DNA of 64,000 bases from Streptomyces sp. SCSIO 30461 (GCF_037023745.1 NZ_CP146101.1:1550001-1614000); one strand, 5' to 3'. Numbered from the stretch's first letter, positions 27,121-37,040 are shown. The notes: generated from the letters alone by a model not told the origin. A program made the numbers and translations.

Positions 27121-28254
27121 GTGAGTTCCCCAGATCCGCAGGTTCGCGCAGCAGATCCGCAGGTTCGCGCAGCGCGAAACCCCCTCAGCCCCGGCGCGGG
27201 GCGCGGCCCCGTGGTCGCGGTGACCGGCGCCGCTTCGGGCATCGGAGAGCTGCTGACGGGGCGCCTCGTCGAATCCGACGAGATCAAGCAGGTCATCGCC
27301 ATCGACGAGAGGCGTGGCGAGATCCCGGAGGCCCACTGGCACATCCTCGATGTACGGGACCCGGCGATCGCCGAGAAGCTGCGGGGCGTCGATGTCGTCG
27401 TGCACCTGGCACTCGACCTGGATCTGGAGACCGACTCCGCCGCCCGCACCGCGTACAACGTGCGCGGCACCCAGACCGTGCTCACAGCCGCCGCTGCCGC
27501 GGGCGTCCACCGGGTCGTGCTGTGTACCTCGGCCATGGTCTACGGGGCGCTGCCCGACAACGACGTCCCCCTGTCCGAGGACGCCGAGCTCCGGGCGACC
27601 GCCGAAGCCACCGGTGTCGGAGATCTGCTGGAGATCGAACGTTTGGGCCGCCGTGCCCCGCGCGCCCATCCCGGGCTGAACGTCACGGTGGTCAGGCCCG
27701 CGGTGCTGGTGGGCGGTACGGACACGGCACTGACCCGCTATTTCGAGTCACCGAGGCTGCTCGTCGTCGCCGGATCCCGGCCGACCTGGCAGTTCTGTCA
27801 TGTCGAGGACCTGGTGGGTGCCCTGGAGTACGCGGCGCTCGAGAAGGTGGACGGTGAGTTCGCGGTCGGCTGCGACGGCTGGCTTGAGCAGGAGGAGGTC
27901 GAGGAACTCAGCGGCATCCGCCGGATGGAGCTGCCGTCAGCGGTCGCGCTGGGCGCTGCGGCCAGGCTGCACCGGATCGGCCTCACCCCGTCCCCCGCGG
28001 GCGACCTCGCGTACACGATGCACCCCTGGGTGGTCAGCGTCGGCAGGTTGCACGACGCCGGATGGCGGCCCCAGTGGACCAATGAGGAGGTGCTCGCCGC
28101 TTTGCTGCAGGAGGTCGAGGGCCGGCACACCGTGGCCGGGCGCCGTCTGGGACGCAAGGACGCCACCGCGGCGGCCGGCGCGGCGGGCGCGACCGTGGCG
28201 CTGCTGGGCACGGCAGCTCTGGTGCGGCGTGCACGCAAGAGGCGAGGGCTGTAG
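27121..28254 (+). CDS. NAD-dependent epimerase/dehydratase family (extended SDR)
   Basis: A 377-residue extended SDR. The Rossmann Gly motif VAVTGAASGIGELL, LDVRDPAI, VVVHLALDLD, and STAM-like CTSAMVYGA are present. The expected YxxxK is displaced: the segment after VYGA contains LLEIERL rather than Tyr-x3-Lys, so catalytic competence is uncertain. The C-terminus ends with a membrane-like Ala/Gly helix and RRARKRRGL. GTG 27121 was chosen; the first 15 codons include a perfect 21-bp duplication. Divergent from the zincin-like gene. Confidence 0.78.
   Translation: MSSPDPQVRAADPQVRAARNPLSPGAGRGPVVAVTGAASGIGELLTGRLVESDEIKQVIAIDERRGEIPEAHWHILDVRDPAIAEKLRGVDVVVHLALDLDLETDSAARTAYNVRGTQTVLTAAAAAGVHRVVLCTSAMVYGALPDNDVPLSEDAELRATAEATGVGDLLEIERLGRRAPRAHPGLNVTVVRPAVLVGGTDTALTRYFESPRLLVVAGSRPTWQFCHVEDLVGALEYAALEKVDGEFAVGCDGWLEQEEVEELSGIRRMELPSAVALGAAARLHRIGLTPSPAGDLAYTMHPWVVSVGRLHDAGWRPQWTNEEVLAALLQEVEGRHTVAGRRLGRKDATAAAGAAGATVALLGTAALVRRARKRRGL
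27131..27172 (+). repeat. Perfect 21-bp tandem duplication at the start of the epimerase gene
   Basis: Positions 27131-27151 and 27152-27172 are identical. In frame they encode DPQVRAA twice right after the start codon, so the duplication lengthens a probably disordered N-terminus by seven residues. Confidence 0.92.
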
Positions 28255-28348
28255 CGACCGCTCTTTGTAGGAGTCTCCAAACGCGGCCTGTGGCGCCCGG
28301 GGGAAAGCGCGGTTCCGGGGCGTCGACGTAGTGCGGCACGATGGAGGC

Positions 28349-28807
28349 ATGGCAGACATGAGCGATCATCCCGGTGAGCGGGCGGCGGCGGACCCGATCC
28401 GGCTGCTGGAAATTCGCGAGACCGCGCTCTCGGTGGACGAGGTCTTCCGCGCCGTCGGGGATTCGGCGGCGGGCGGCACGGCGCTGTTCGTCGGCACGGT
28501 GCGCAATCATGACGGTGGCGCCGATGTCGACGCGCTCGGGTATTCCTGCCACCCCACGGCCGAGGCGGAGATGCGCCGTATCGCGGAGAAGGTCGTCGCC
28601 GAGTACCCGGTCCGCGCCCTGGCCGCCGTACACCGAGTGGGTGACCTTGAGGTCGGCGATCTCGCTGTCGTGGTCGCGGTCTCGTGCCCGCACCGCGGTG
28701 AGGCCTTCGAAGCCTGCCGGAAGCTGATCGACGGCCTGAAGCACGAAGTCCCCATCTGGAAGCACCAGCGCTTCTCCGACGGAACGAATGAATGGGTAGG
28801 TGCGTAG
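28349..28807 (+). CDS. moaE: Molybdopterin synthase catalytic subunit MoaE
   Basis: A 152-residue MoaE. Motifs: GGTALFVGTVRNHDGG, LGYSCHPTAEAEMRRI (the family has YEAY here), VGDLAVVVAVSCPHRGEAF, and the catalytic Lys segments KHEVPIWKHQRFSDG. MoaE converts precursor Z to molybdopterin using MoaD thiocarboxylate; no moaD is nearby. ATG 28349 has GGAGG five bases upstream (28343-28347). Confidence 0.92.
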   Translation: MADMSDHPGERAAADPIRLLEIRETALSVDEVFRAVGDSAAGGTALFVGTVRNHDGGADVDALGYSCHPTAEAEMRRIAEKVVAEYPVRALAAVHRVGDLEVGDLAVVVAVSCPHRGEAFEACRKLIDGLKHEVPIWKHQRFSDGTNEWVGA

Positions 28808-29047
28808 CACCCTCGACTGCCGGGGCACGGGCCTCTTTGCTGCGTATAGACCCTTAAACGCCTCTTTGGGGCGTACAGGTGTGCGTCATGGGTACCCGTG
28901 GAAGGACTGGCGGCAGGCTGGTCGAGGGTAGGAAACCGATTTGCGTAACTACCACCCTGCCAGCAGCGTTGAACAGACGGATGGTTAATCTGCTGATCGG
29001 CTAGCTGTAGCGGTGGTTGTACCAGTCCATGGGTCGGGAGGTAGGGG

Positions 29048-29218
29048 ATGGCGGCACTTGCCTGGTTGCTCATTCCGCTTTTCGCCGCCGTCGGAGCGGC
29101 GATCTGGGGAAGCTGGGCCTCTCGCAGTCGAACTACCGGGGATATCGCCGAGCTGGCGGGCTATGCGAAGTTCCGGGACGCGATGGAGAAGTCCCATTCC
29201 GGTTCGGACGCCGCCTGA
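29048..29218 (+). CDS. Small single-pass membrane protein
   Basis: A 56-residue protein, too short for most gene callers: one N-terminal transmembrane helix (LAWLLIPLFAAVGAAIWGSW), then a polar tail (DIAELAGYAKFRDAMEK). GGGAGG lies 7 bp before the ATG. It precedes the Lon/PDZ protease gene by 129 bp on the same strand. Function unknown; the clear SD and the typical codon use support it as real. Confidence 0.7.
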   Translation: MAALAWLLIPLFAAVGAAIWGSWASRSRTTGDIAELAGYAKFRDAMEKSHSGSDAA

Positions 29219-29347
29219 CGTTCCTTCGCCGGTGTCGTTCCGACCTCGTACCGGCGCGCGCGTTCCAGTGGACGTGCGCTGGGCTCTCGCGCTCGTACGG
29301 CCCGTCCCGGCGAGTGCACTGGCGGACCAGTCCCGTACTGTCGTTCC

Positions 29348-30436
29348 ATGCCACGCCGCACAGCGACGATGCTCGCCTCCACCCTCGTCCTCATTGTGCT
29401 GCTCTGCGTCGGCGTGTACATGGCGCCGCCGTACTCCGAGATGACCCCCGGCCCGACGGTGAACACACTCGGCGACGCCGGTGGCGAACCGGTGCTGCAG
29501 ATTTCGGGCCGCAAGAGCTACCCGACCTCGGGGAACCTCAATATGACGACCGTCAGGGTGACGGGTGCCGAGTACCGGATGAACCTGGTCGAGGTCGTGT
29601 ATGGCTGGCTGGCTCACGACAACGTGGTGGTGCCGCACGACACGCTCTACCCGGACGGCAAGACCGAGGAGCAGTCCAGCCAGGAGAACGCCGAAGAGTT
29701 CAGCCAGTCCCAGGAGAGCGCCAAGGTCGCCGCGCTGAAGCAGCTCGGTATCCCGGTGAGCACCCGTGTGGTGGTCTCCTCCGTCCGGAAGGGAAGCCCC
29801 GCCGAGGGCACGCTGCACGCGGGCGACGTGATCAAGGCCGTGGACGGTACGCCGGTCAACGAACCGGACCAGGTCGCCAAGGCCGTCACCAAGCACACCC
29901 CGGGCCGGCAGGTCGTCTTCACCGTCGTGCCCGCGAAGGAGGCAGCGGTCGCGGAGAAGGCGGGCAAGGAACCGTCCGCCACCCGGGAGGTGCGGGTGAA
30001 GACCGTGAAGTCCGGCGAGGGCGACCGGGCCGTCGTCGGCATCACCGCCGGTACGGACCACACCTTCCCGTTCACCATCGACATCAAGCTCGCCGACGTC
30101 GGCGGTCCCAGCGCGGGACTGATGTTCGCGCTGGGCATCGTGGACAAGCTCACTCCGGACGACCTGACCGGCGGCAGGTTCGTCGCCGGCACCGGCACGA
30201 TCGATGAGAAGGGGATCGTCGGTCCGATCGGCGGGATCGAGATGAAGCTGGTCGGCGCGCGGGACGCGGGCGCGGACTTCTTCCTGACGCCGGAGGCCAA
30301 CTGCGCGGCCGCCGCTTCGGACACCCCCGCCGGACTCACCCTGGTCAAGGTGAAGGCCATCAGCGATGCCGTTCAGTCCCTGGAGAAGATCCGCAGCGGG
30401 GACACCAAGGGCCTGCCCAGTTGCTCGAAGGGCTGA
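29348..30436 (+). CDS. Membrane-anchored PDZ / Lon-type serine protease
   Basis: A 362-residue protein: N-terminal signal-anchor helix (ASTLVLIVLLCVGVYMAPP), a PDZ domain at about residues 140-210 (VVVSSVRKGSPAEGTLHAGDVIKAVDG), and a C-terminal Lon proteolytic domain with the Ser-Lys dyad S255 (GGPSAGLMFALG) and K300 (GGIEMKLVGARDAG). It is the YlbL-type architecture, without the AAA+ domain, so it probably degrades or trims unfolded membrane or exported proteins without ATP. A homologue lies in the same neighbourhood in mycobacteria. Convergent with the PPA1309 gene. Confidence 0.9.
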   Translation: MPRRTATMLASTLVLIVLLCVGVYMAPPYSEMTPGPTVNTLGDAGGEPVLQISGRKSYPTSGNLNMTTVRVTGAEYRMNLVEVVYGWLAHDNVVVPHDTLYPDGKTEEQSSQENAEEFSQSQESAKVAALKQLGIPVSTRVVVSSVRKGSPAEGTLHAGDVIKAVDGTPVNEPDQVAKAVTKHTPGRQVVFTVVPAKEAAVAEKAGKEPSATREVRVKTVKSGEGDRAVVGITAGTDHTFPFTIDIKLADVGGPSAGLMFALGIVDKLTPDDLTGGRFVAGTGTIDEKGIVGPIGGIEMKLVGARDAGADFFLTPEANCAAAASDTPAGLTLVKVKAISDAVQSLEKIRSGDTKGLPSCSKG

Positions 30437-30466
30437 TCGCCCCGGTACGGGCCCCGGCGCGGAACC

Positions 30467-30503
30467 GCGGCAGGGGGCCCATCCGGAGGCCACCCCCTGC
30501 CGC
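30467..30503. terminator. Bidirectional terminator
   Basis: Perfect 11-bp stem GCGGCAGGGGG (30467-30477) / CCCCCTGCCGC (30493-30503) with a 15-nt loop between convergent genes. Confidence 0.7.
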
Positions 30504-30510
30504 CGGGCCG

Positions 30511-31107
30511 TCACGCCTCGAACGTCGCCGAAAGGGCCTCCGCCAGGCCCGGCACCAGACCGGCACCGGTGAGCACCTGCGTCGGTGAGTCCTTCTCACG
30601 CAGTCGCAGCGCCGACTCCCGAGTCCCGTCGCGAAGTACGGCCACGGTCATCCGCACCTCCTGGCGGCCCGGATGCGCGGCCACCCACGCGGCCAGAGCG
30701 GACTCGTCGAGGCCATCCGGCACGGACGCCTCCGCGGACGGCGGCAGCATCAGCCGCTCCACGGTCAGAGCACAGCCCGCGACCGCTTCGGGCCAGGCGA
30801 TCGTCCCGAGGAACTCGTCAAGCGGGGTGCCGGACGGGATCTCGTCCTGCTCCACCGGGGTCAGTGCGCTGGCCTGGTCGCCTTCCGCCAGCCCGAGCTG
30901 ATCGGCGAGACCCGGCTCCTGGGCGCGCAGGCGTGCGGTGTCGACCAGGGCGAAGAGCCGCGCGGGCTGGTCCCAGCCCAGGCCGGACGCGTACTCGTCG
31001 ATCTCGAGCACCGCGCGGGTCAGCGGGCTTCCCGCCACTGGGGTCCCGGCCGGGGACGGCTGGTCGTCAGACGATGAGGAGGACGATGAAGGGGAAACGT
31101 TGGACAT
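30511..31107 (-). CDS. PPA1309 family protein
   Basis: A 198-residue cytoplasmic protein conserved in actinobacteria under the name PPA1309. After a Ser-rich N-terminus come EYASGLGWDQPARLFALVDTA, SALTPVEQDEIP, FLGTIAWPEAVAGCALTVER, and a C-terminal segment LRLREKDSPTQVLTGAGLVP. Function unknown. The ATG at 31107 is the first Met fitting the family. Divergent from UPF0182 across a palindromic ECF-type promoter. Confidence 0.85.
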   Translation of the reverse strand: MSNVSPSSSSSSSDDQPSPAGTPVAGSPLTRAVLEIDEYASGLGWDQPARLFALVDTARLRAQEPGLADQLGLAEGDQASALTPVEQDEIPSGTPLDEFLGTIAWPEAVAGCALTVERLMLPPSAEASVPDGLDESALAAWVAAHPGRQEVRMTVAVLRDGTRESALRLREKDSPTQVLTGAGLVPGLAEALSATFEA

Positions 31108-31140
31108 GGCCAATATCCTGCCTCCTCGCCCCCCGCTGTC

Positions 31141-31169
31141 GGGAACTAGGTAAAGCATCAGTAAGTTCC
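31141..31169. promoter_or_regulatory. Palindromic GGAAC-N18-GTTCC element: candidate overlapping divergent ECF (SigR-like) promoters
   Basis: Plus strand: GGAAC (31142-31146), 18 nt, GTT (31165-31167). Minus strand: GGAAC (31169-31165), 18 nt, GTT (31146-31144). Each direction keeps the SigR-type spacing, and both flanking genes point away from it. Predicted starts would be about 30 nt before the PPA1309 ATG and about 100 nt before UPF0182. Confidence 0.6.
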
Positions 31170-31275
31170 ATGAGTGGGCCCTACGATCGCCAGGGCCCGG
31201 GTATACCCGCGGCGCGCGGGTACGCTCGCACGCTTTCGCATGCTCTACACAACCGCGAACTTCGAGGGGCGCACG

Positions 31276-34266
31276 TTGGCTTTCCAGATGCCGGACCGCG
31301 GCGGAGGCCCTAGCGGGCCACGGATCAGAGTCGGTCGGCCGTCCCGGCGCGCCCGCACTCTGCTGATGACATTGGGCGTGCTGGCCGTCCTGGCCATGGC
31401 CTTCGTCATGTTCTCCGGGTTCTGGACCGACTGGCTCTGGTACCGCTCGGTGGACTACTTGTCCGTGTTCACGACCACCCTGTGGACCAAGGTCGGTCTC
31501 TTCGCGGTCTTCGGGCTGCTGATGGCGGCCGCGGTCGGGGTGAACATCTGGCTGGCCTACCGGCTGCGCCCGCCGCTCAGTGCGATGTCCATGGAGCAGC
31601 AGAGCCTCGACCGGTACCGCATGGGGGTCGCCCCGTACAAAAAGTGGGTTCTCCTCGCGATCACCGCTCTGGTCGGGCTGATCGCGGGCGCATCCGCGTC
31701 CACACAGTGGCGCACCTGGCTGATGTGGGTAAACGGAGTCCCGTTCGGGCAGAAGGACCCCCAGTTCGGTCTTGACGTGGCGTTCTTCGCGTTCGACCTG
31801 CCCTGGTACCGCTTCCTGCTCGGTTTCGGCTTCGCCGCGGCCGTGCTCTCGGTGATCGCCGCCGCACTCACCCACTACCTGTACGGCGGGCTGCGCGTCA
31901 CCAGCCCCGGAGCCCGGGCCACCGCCGCGGCCACCGGGCACCTGTCGGTGCTGATCGGCCTCTTCGTCGCGTTCAAGGCCGTCGCCTACTGGCTCGACCG
32001 GTACGGCCTGGCGGTCAAGTCCAGCGACTTCAAGGCGGCCGGCAACTGGACGGGGCTGCGCTACGTCGACGCCAACGCCTATCTGCCGGCGAAGACGATC
32101 CTCTTCTGCATCGCCGCGATCTGCGCCGTGCTGTTCTTCGCGACCTTGTGGCGGCGCACCTGGCAGCTGCCGGTGATCGGCTTCGGTCTGATGGTCCTGT
32201 CGGCGATCCTGATCGGCGGCCTTTACCCGGCGATCGTGCAGAAGTTCCAGGTCCAGCCGAACGAGCAGGCCAAGGAAGCCCCGTACATCGAGAAGAACAT
32301 CGAGGCGACGCGCAAGGCGTACGGCATCGACCAGACCAAGGCCGAGGACTACTCGGGCAAGGCCGATCCCAAGCGCAAGGCGCAGCAGCGCGAGCAGGCG
32401 GCGACCGCCGCCAGCTACCGGCTCGTCGACTCCAACGTGGTCTCGCCCGCCTTCCAGCAGCTCCAGCAGGAGCGCAAGTACTACCAGTTCCCGGCCACCC
32501 TTGATGTCGACCGGTACCGGGGTGCGGACGGCAAACCGCAGGACACGGTGATCGGGCTGCGGGAGCTCAACGTCCAGGGCATCCCCAAGCACAACTGGAT
32601 CAACGACCACTTCACCTACACCCACGGTTACGGCGCGATCGCGGCCAAGGGCACCAACGCGATCACGAACGAGGACGAGGGCACGATCGGCTCGCCGGAC
32701 TTCACCGAGTCCGGACTTCCCACGACCGGCCAGTTCGGGAAGTACGAGCAGCGGATCTACTATGGCGAGAAGACCGTGCAGTACTCGATCGTCGGCGGTC
32801 CGCAGAAGGAACTCGACTACGAGCGCAAGAGCGAGGGGGAAGCGACCACCAGCTACCGAGGCGAGAGCGGGGTCGATCTCTCCAACGCGTTCAACCGCGC
32901 GGCGTACGCCGTCGCGTTCAGCGAGCCGCAGATCCTCTACTCGGGTGCGATCGGCGAGGGCTCGCGGATCCTGTACAACCGCACGCCCAAGGAGCGCGTC
33001 GAAGCGGTGGCGCCCTGGCTCACCATCGACGGTGACGCCTACCCGGCGGTGGTCGACGGCCGCATCAAGTGGATCGTCGACGCCTACACCACCACCAACG
33101 GCTACCCCTACGCCTCGCGTACGACCCTGGGCGACACCACGGCCGACTCGCTGACCGACAGCCAGCGGGCCGTGGTCGCACAGCAGAACCAGGTCAACTA
33201 CATCCGCAACTCGGTGAAGGCGACCGTCGACGCGTACGACGGCAAGGTCGACCTCTACCAGTGGGACACCGAGGACCCGGTCCTCAAGACCTGGATGAAG
33301 GCCTTCCCGGACACGGTGAAGCCCAAGGGCGACATCGCACCCGCCCTCAAGGCCCACCTTCGTTACCCGCAGGACATGTTCAAGGTCCAGCGGGAGCTGC
33401 TGACCCGGTACCACGTCACCGACGCCGACCAGTTCTACAGCGGCAGCGACGCCTGGCAGGTGCCGGACGACCCGACGAACAAGAACACCCGGACGGTCCC
33501 GCCGTACTACCTGAGCCTCAAGATGCCCGGGGACCCGGAGCAGAAGTTCTCGCTGACCACGACCTTCACCCCGAGCGGACGGCCCAACCTGGGGGCGTTC
33601 ATGGCGGTGGATGCGGATGCGACGAGCGACAAGTACGGGTCGATAAGGCTGTTGAGAGTCACCTCGACCGTGCAGGGCCCGCAGCAGGTCCAGTCCGAGC
33701 TGAACGGTGTGCCCGAGGTCGCGACGTTCGTGCGCGACCTCAGGGGAACGGACTCGGACATCGAGTACGGCAACCTGCTGACCGTGCCGCTGGACGGAGG
33801 CTTCCTCTACATCGAGCCGGTCTACGCACGCGGTGGCACCGCCAATTACCCGCTGCTGAAGAAGGTCGCCGTGTCGTACGGCGGGAAGCCCGTCTTCAAG
33901 GACAGTCTTGCGGAGGCGCTCAACGCGGTGTTCGGAGTCGAAGGCACCGAGCAGCCGACGCCGACCACTCCGCAGCCTCCCGGCGACACGCAGCCGCCGC
34001 CGGCCACAGGCGACGCCGCTCTGCAGCAGGCCATCGCGGATGCCCAGAAGGCGTACGAGGAGGGGCAGGAAGCACTCAAGAAGAACGACTGGACGGCTTA
34101 CGGCCGCGCCCAGGCGGACCTTCAGGCGGCGCTGGAGCGTGCGGCGGCGGCCCAGTCGTCCGGTTCGCAGCCATCGGCGCAGCAGCCGCAGTCACCGCCC
34201 GCGTCGTCAGCGCCGCCGACGACGCCCCGAGCCGCTCCATCGGCAGCCACTTCGCAGGCGCCGTAA
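31276..34266 (+). CDS. UPF0182 family integral membrane protein
   Basis: A 996-residue protein. Seven or so transmembrane helices fill the first 330 residues ([39 protein letters not shown] and others), followed by a long extracytoplasmic domain with Asp/Tyr-rich conserved motifs ([20 protein letters not shown]). The tail is Pro/Gln/Ala-rich. Function unknown; homologues sit beside PDZ protease genes in mycobacteria. TTG 31276 with GAGGGG 6 bp upstream gives [13 protein letters not shown] 31288 is an alternative. A 17-bp hairpin follows the stop. Confidence 0.88.
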   Translation: MAFQMPDRGGGPSGPRIRVGRPSRRARTLLMTLGVLAVLAMAFVMFSGFWTDWLWYRSVDYLSVFTTTLWTKVGLFAVFGLLMAAAVGVNIWLAYRLRPPLSAMSMEQQSLDRYRMGVAPYKKWVLLAITALVGLIAGASASTQWRTWLMWVNGVPFGQKDPQFGLDVAFFAFDLPWYRFLLGFGFAAAVLSVIAAALTHYLYGGLRVTSPGARATAAATGHLSVLIGLFVAFKAVAYWLDRYGLAVKSSDFKAAGNWTGLRYVDANAYLPAKTILFCIAAICAVLFFATLWRRTWQLPVIGFGLMVLSAILIGGLYPAIVQKFQVQPNEQAKEAPYIEKNIEATRKAYGIDQTKAEDYSGKADPKRKAQQREQAATAASYRLVDSNVVSPAFQQLQQERKYYQFPATLDVDRYRGADGKPQDTVIGLRELNVQGIPKHNWINDHFTYTHGYGAIAAKGTNAITNEDEGTIGSPDFTESGLPTTGQFGKYEQRIYYGEKTVQYSIVGGPQKELDYERKSEGEATTSYRGESGVDLSNAFNRAAYAVAFSEPQILYSGAIGEGSRILYNRTPKERVEAVAPWLTIDGDAYPAVVDGRIKWIVDAYTTTNGYPYASRTTLGDTTADSLTDSQRAVVAQQNQVNYIRNSVKATVDAYDGKVDLYQWDTEDPVLKTWMKAFPDTVKPKGDIAPALKAHLRYPQDMFKVQRELLTRYHVTDADQFYSGSDAWQVPDDPTNKNTRTVPPYYLSLKMPGDPEQKFSLTTTFTPSGRPNLGAFMAVDADATSDKYGSIRLLRVTSTVQGPQQVQSELNGVPEVATFVRDLRGTDSDIEYGNLLTVPLDGGFLYIEPVYARGGTANYPLLKKVAVSYGGKPVFKDSLAEALNAVFGVEGTEQPTPTTPQPPGDTQPPPATGDAALQQAIADAQKAYEEGQEALKKNDWTAYGRAQADLQAALERAAAAQSSGSQPSAQQPQSPPASSAPPTTPRAAPSAATSQAP

Positions 34267-34298
34267 GGCGATTGACGCGCTGAACGGAGATCAGCACC

Positions 34299-34348
34299 GT
34301 GCCCTGGCCGGCGGCGAAGCCCGTCCGCAAGGCCGCCGACCAGGGCAC
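34299..34348 (+). terminator. Terminator after UPF0182
   Basis: 17-bp stem with one C-A mismatch: 34299-34315 pairs with 34332-34348, loop 16 nt. It separates UPF0182 from the tRNA gene. Confidence 0.7.
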
Positions 34349-34381
34349 ACCACGCGGCGTGGTACGGTAGTCGCACAACGA

Positions 34382-34455
34382 CGCGGGGTGGAGCAGCTCG
34401 GTAGCTCGCTGGGCTCATAACCCAGAGGTCGCAGGTTCAAATCCTGTCCCCGCTA
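34382..34455 (+). tRNA. Initiator tRNA-fMet (CAT), copy 1
   Basis: A 74-nt cloverleaf with anticodon loop CTCATAA. Initiator marks: unpaired first base (C1 opposite T72) and three consecutive G-C pairs closing the anticodon stem (GGG/CCC). The 3' CCA is not encoded. Identical to the second copy at 37114-37187. TACGGT at 34363-34368 could be the -10. Confidence 0.95.
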
Positions 34456-34462
34456 CTGAAAT

Positions 34463-34494
34463 GAAGGCCCGGATCCATCAGGATCCGGGCCTTC
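34463..34494 (+). terminator. Terminator of tRNA-fMet copy 1
   Basis: Perfect 14-bp stem GAAGGCCCGGATCC / GGATCCGGGCCTTC with ATCA loop, 7 bp after the tRNA. Confidence 0.85.
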
Positions 34495-34682
34495 TTCATG
34501 CAGGCACGATCCTGTGTGTTCGCATGTGTGGGAAACCCGTGGGGGGAGAAGCGCGTGCCGTGGGGGCCGAGTTGGGCTGAGACGTGTTTGACTTGTCTCT
34601 CTGTGGGCATGTCGACAAAACGCTGAAGTGACCTCACTGGCTGCGATATACCAGGTGTGCGCGGGTTGCGGGTGGTGCGACG

Positions 34683-36968
34683 ATGGGATTTATGGGGGAC
34701 AGGGTAACTCTGTTGGGAACAGGGCGGTTTGCGCAGAGGCATACCGGAGCCGCGATGGCAGCGGTCGGAGTGGATGACGTCGAGGCAGGGAGCGCCCTTC
34801 GGCTTGCCGAGCGTGTTGCCGTGCCCCTGCCGGCCGCACCTGTCGACCCCGTTGGCCCCGCCGCTCCGATCGGGCCCGTCGGCCTCGCCGGTGCCACCGC
34901 TCCGGCCGGTGCCGCGGACCTCGCCGGTGCCGCTGCTCCGGCCGGACTCGCCGAGTCCGACGACTTTGACGAGCCCGACGAGCCCGACGAGCCCGCTGAC
35001 CCCGACCGCTTCGGCGCCGGCCTCGACTCCGTCGCCGCCGGCGACACCGCCGAGGCGGAGGACGAGGCGCGGTACCGCCGTGCGGCCGAGGCCGGTGACA
35101 TCGCGTCCATGAGCGTCCTCGGGGCCATACTGCTGCGCCGGGGCGACCTCGACGGCGCCGAGCCCCGGCTGCGAGCCGCAACCGCCGAAGGCGACCGCGC
35201 CGCCGCGAACAACCTGGGCGTGCTGCTTCACCAGCGCGGGTACCCGGACGAGGCCGCCGGCTGGTGGCGTATCGCCGCGGTCGCGGGTTCGGCCGCCGCC
35301 GCGCACGCACTGGGCCGGTACTACCGCGAGCGCGGGGACGAGCCCGCCGCTGAGTACTGGCTGCGCCAGTCCGCGGAGCAGGGGCACGCCCTCGGCTCCT
35401 ACGCCCTGGCGGATCTGCTGGAACACCGAAGTGAGCCCGGAGCCGAGCGCTGGCTGCGCTCTGCTGCCGAGCGGGGGCATCGCGAGGCGGCGTACCGCTT
35501 GGCCGGCGTGTTGGAGCGGCGCGCGCGCGCCGCCGTCCGGGCCGCCGCTCCGGCGGTCCGGACGGCGTATGCGGGACTCACCATCGACACGGCGACGGAC
35601 ACCGTTCCGGCACCGCGCTGCGGCGACGGAACGGTGTCCGTGGGCGGATCCACCGGTGCGCGGCGGCTCACTGCCGATGGGGCCGTGCCCCGGCAGGCGG
35701 CGCGTGCGGGCGCTGCCATCGCGGACGATGCCGCGGACGGCGCCGACGCTGCCGAAGAGCTCTGGCGTGAAGCCGAACAGTGGTACCGCCAGGCGGCCGC
35801 ACGAGGACACCGGCGAGCGGCGCTCCAGCTCGGGGCCGTCCTCGAACGGCGAGGTGAGCTGAGGGAGGCCGGACGCTGGTACCTCACCGCGGCCAAGGAG
35901 GGGGAGCCCCGCGCCGCCTGTGCGCTCGGTTTCCTGCTGCGGGACGCGGGCGATGAGGACGCCGCGGCCGTCTGGTGGCTGCGGGCTGCCAAGGAGGGCG
36001 ATGGCAACGCTGCCAACGCGCTCGGCGCACTGCACGCCGCCCGCGGGGAGCAGCAGACCGCCGAGCGCTGGTACCGCGCGGCCATGGACGCGGGCGACGT
36101 CAACGGTGCGTACAACCTGGGTCTGCTCTGTGCCGCCCAGGACCGTACGGCCCAGGCCGAGCAGTGGTATCGCCGCGCCGCGTACGCCGGGCACCGTGAG
36201 GCTGCCAACGCCCTCGCGGTCCTCATCCTCCAGGCGGGCGATCCGACCGGCGCTGAGCCGTGGTTCTCCAAGGCCGCGGAAGCGGGCAGCGTGGACGCCG
36301 CGTTCAACCTCGGCATCCTGTACGCCGGGCGGGACGACGACAGGAGCGCGCTGCGCTGGTACGAGCGTGCTGCCACGGCCGGGCACACCGAGGCGGCGCT
36401 CCAGGTGGGTATGGCTCTGCTGCGCGACGGCGAGGACGGTCATGCGGAGCGCTATCTGCGGTGCGCGGCGGGCAGCGGCAGCGCCGAAGCGGCGTTCCGG
36501 CTCGCGACCGTGCTCGACGCCCGGCAGCCACCGCCGGGGGCGCCGGTGCTCGGGGAGCCGCTCGCGGAGAAGTCCGAGTGTGAGGAGTGGTACGAGCGGG
36601 CCGCCGAGCAGGGGCACCGGCGTGCGCAAGTGCGTGTCGGCATGCTGGCGGCCGCCCGGGGGGACCTGGTGGACGCGGTGCGCTGGTACCGGGAGGCAGC
36701 GGAGTCGGGCAGCCGCAACGGCGCGTTCAACCTCGGGCTGCTGCTCGCCCGTGAGGGTGACGAGCAGGAGGCCGCGCTCTGGTGGCAGCGCGCGGCGGAC
36801 GCAGGGCACGGACGTGCGGCGCTGCGGCTGGCCCTGCTCTGTGCGCGGCGGGGCGAGCTGGTGGAGGCGCAGCAGTGGTGCGGCCGGGCGGTGACGCTGG
36901 GTCCGGCTGAGGTCGCCGAACGAGCGGCCCGGCTGAGGGACGCACTCAGTCAGGAGCTGACGGCCTGA
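34683..36968 (+). CDS. Sel1/TPR-repeat protein
   Basis: A 761-residue protein. After a low-complexity Ala/Pro/Gly and DEPDEPDEP region (about residues 45-105), at least a dozen Sel1-like repeats follow, each with the pattern A..WYRRAA.AGH..AA..LG.LL. They are interrupted at about residues 280-350 by a less regular insert. No signal peptide or catalytic domain. Sel1 proteins scaffold protein complexes; partners are unknown. ATG 34683 or 34692 could start it; 34683 has GGGTGG at a fair distance. The gene sits between the two tRNA-fMet copies. Confidence 0.82.
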   Translation: MGFMGDRVTLLGTGRFAQRHTGAAMAAVGVDDVEAGSALRLAERVAVPLPAAPVDPVGPAAPIGPVGLAGATAPAGAADLAGAAAPAGLAESDDFDEPDEPDEPADPDRFGAGLDSVAAGDTAEAEDEARYRRAAEAGDIASMSVLGAILLRRGDLDGAEPRLRAATAEGDRAAANNLGVLLHQRGYPDEAAGWWRIAAVAGSAAAAHALGRYYRERGDEPAAEYWLRQSAEQGHALGSYALADLLEHRSEPGAERWLRSAAERGHREAAYRLAGVLERRARAAVRAAAPAVRTAYAGLTIDTATDTVPAPRCGDGTVSVGGSTGARRLTADGAVPRQAARAGAAIADDAADGADAAEELWREAEQWYRQAAARGHRRAALQLGAVLERRGELREAGRWYLTAAKEGEPRAACALGFLLRDAGDEDAAAVWWLRAAKEGDGNAANALGALHAARGEQQTAERWYRAAMDAGDVNGAYNLGLLCAAQDRTAQAEQWYRRAAYAGHREAANALAVLILQAGDPTGAEPWFSKAAEAGSVDAAFNLGILYAGRDDDRSALRWYERAATAGHTEAALQVGMALLRDGEDGHAERYLRCAAGSGSAEAAFRLATVLDARQPPPGAPVLGEPLAEKSECEEWYERAAEQGHRRAQVRVGMLAAARGDLVDAVRWYREAAESGSRNGAFNLGLLLAREGDEQEAALWWQRAADAGHGRAALRLALLCARRGELVEAQQWCGRAVTLGPAEVAERAARLRDALSQELTA

Positions 36969-37040
36969 GCGTCGGGGTCGGGGCGCGCGAGCCGGCCGAC
37001 ACCTCATGTCGGCCGGGCGGGCCTGGTGCGGGCCGGTGGT

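Noticed and set aside
31108..33414. Upstream extension of the PPA1309 gene on the minus strand
   Set aside because: The extra residues lie antisense to UPF0182 and are low-complexity; the family begins at ATG 31107.
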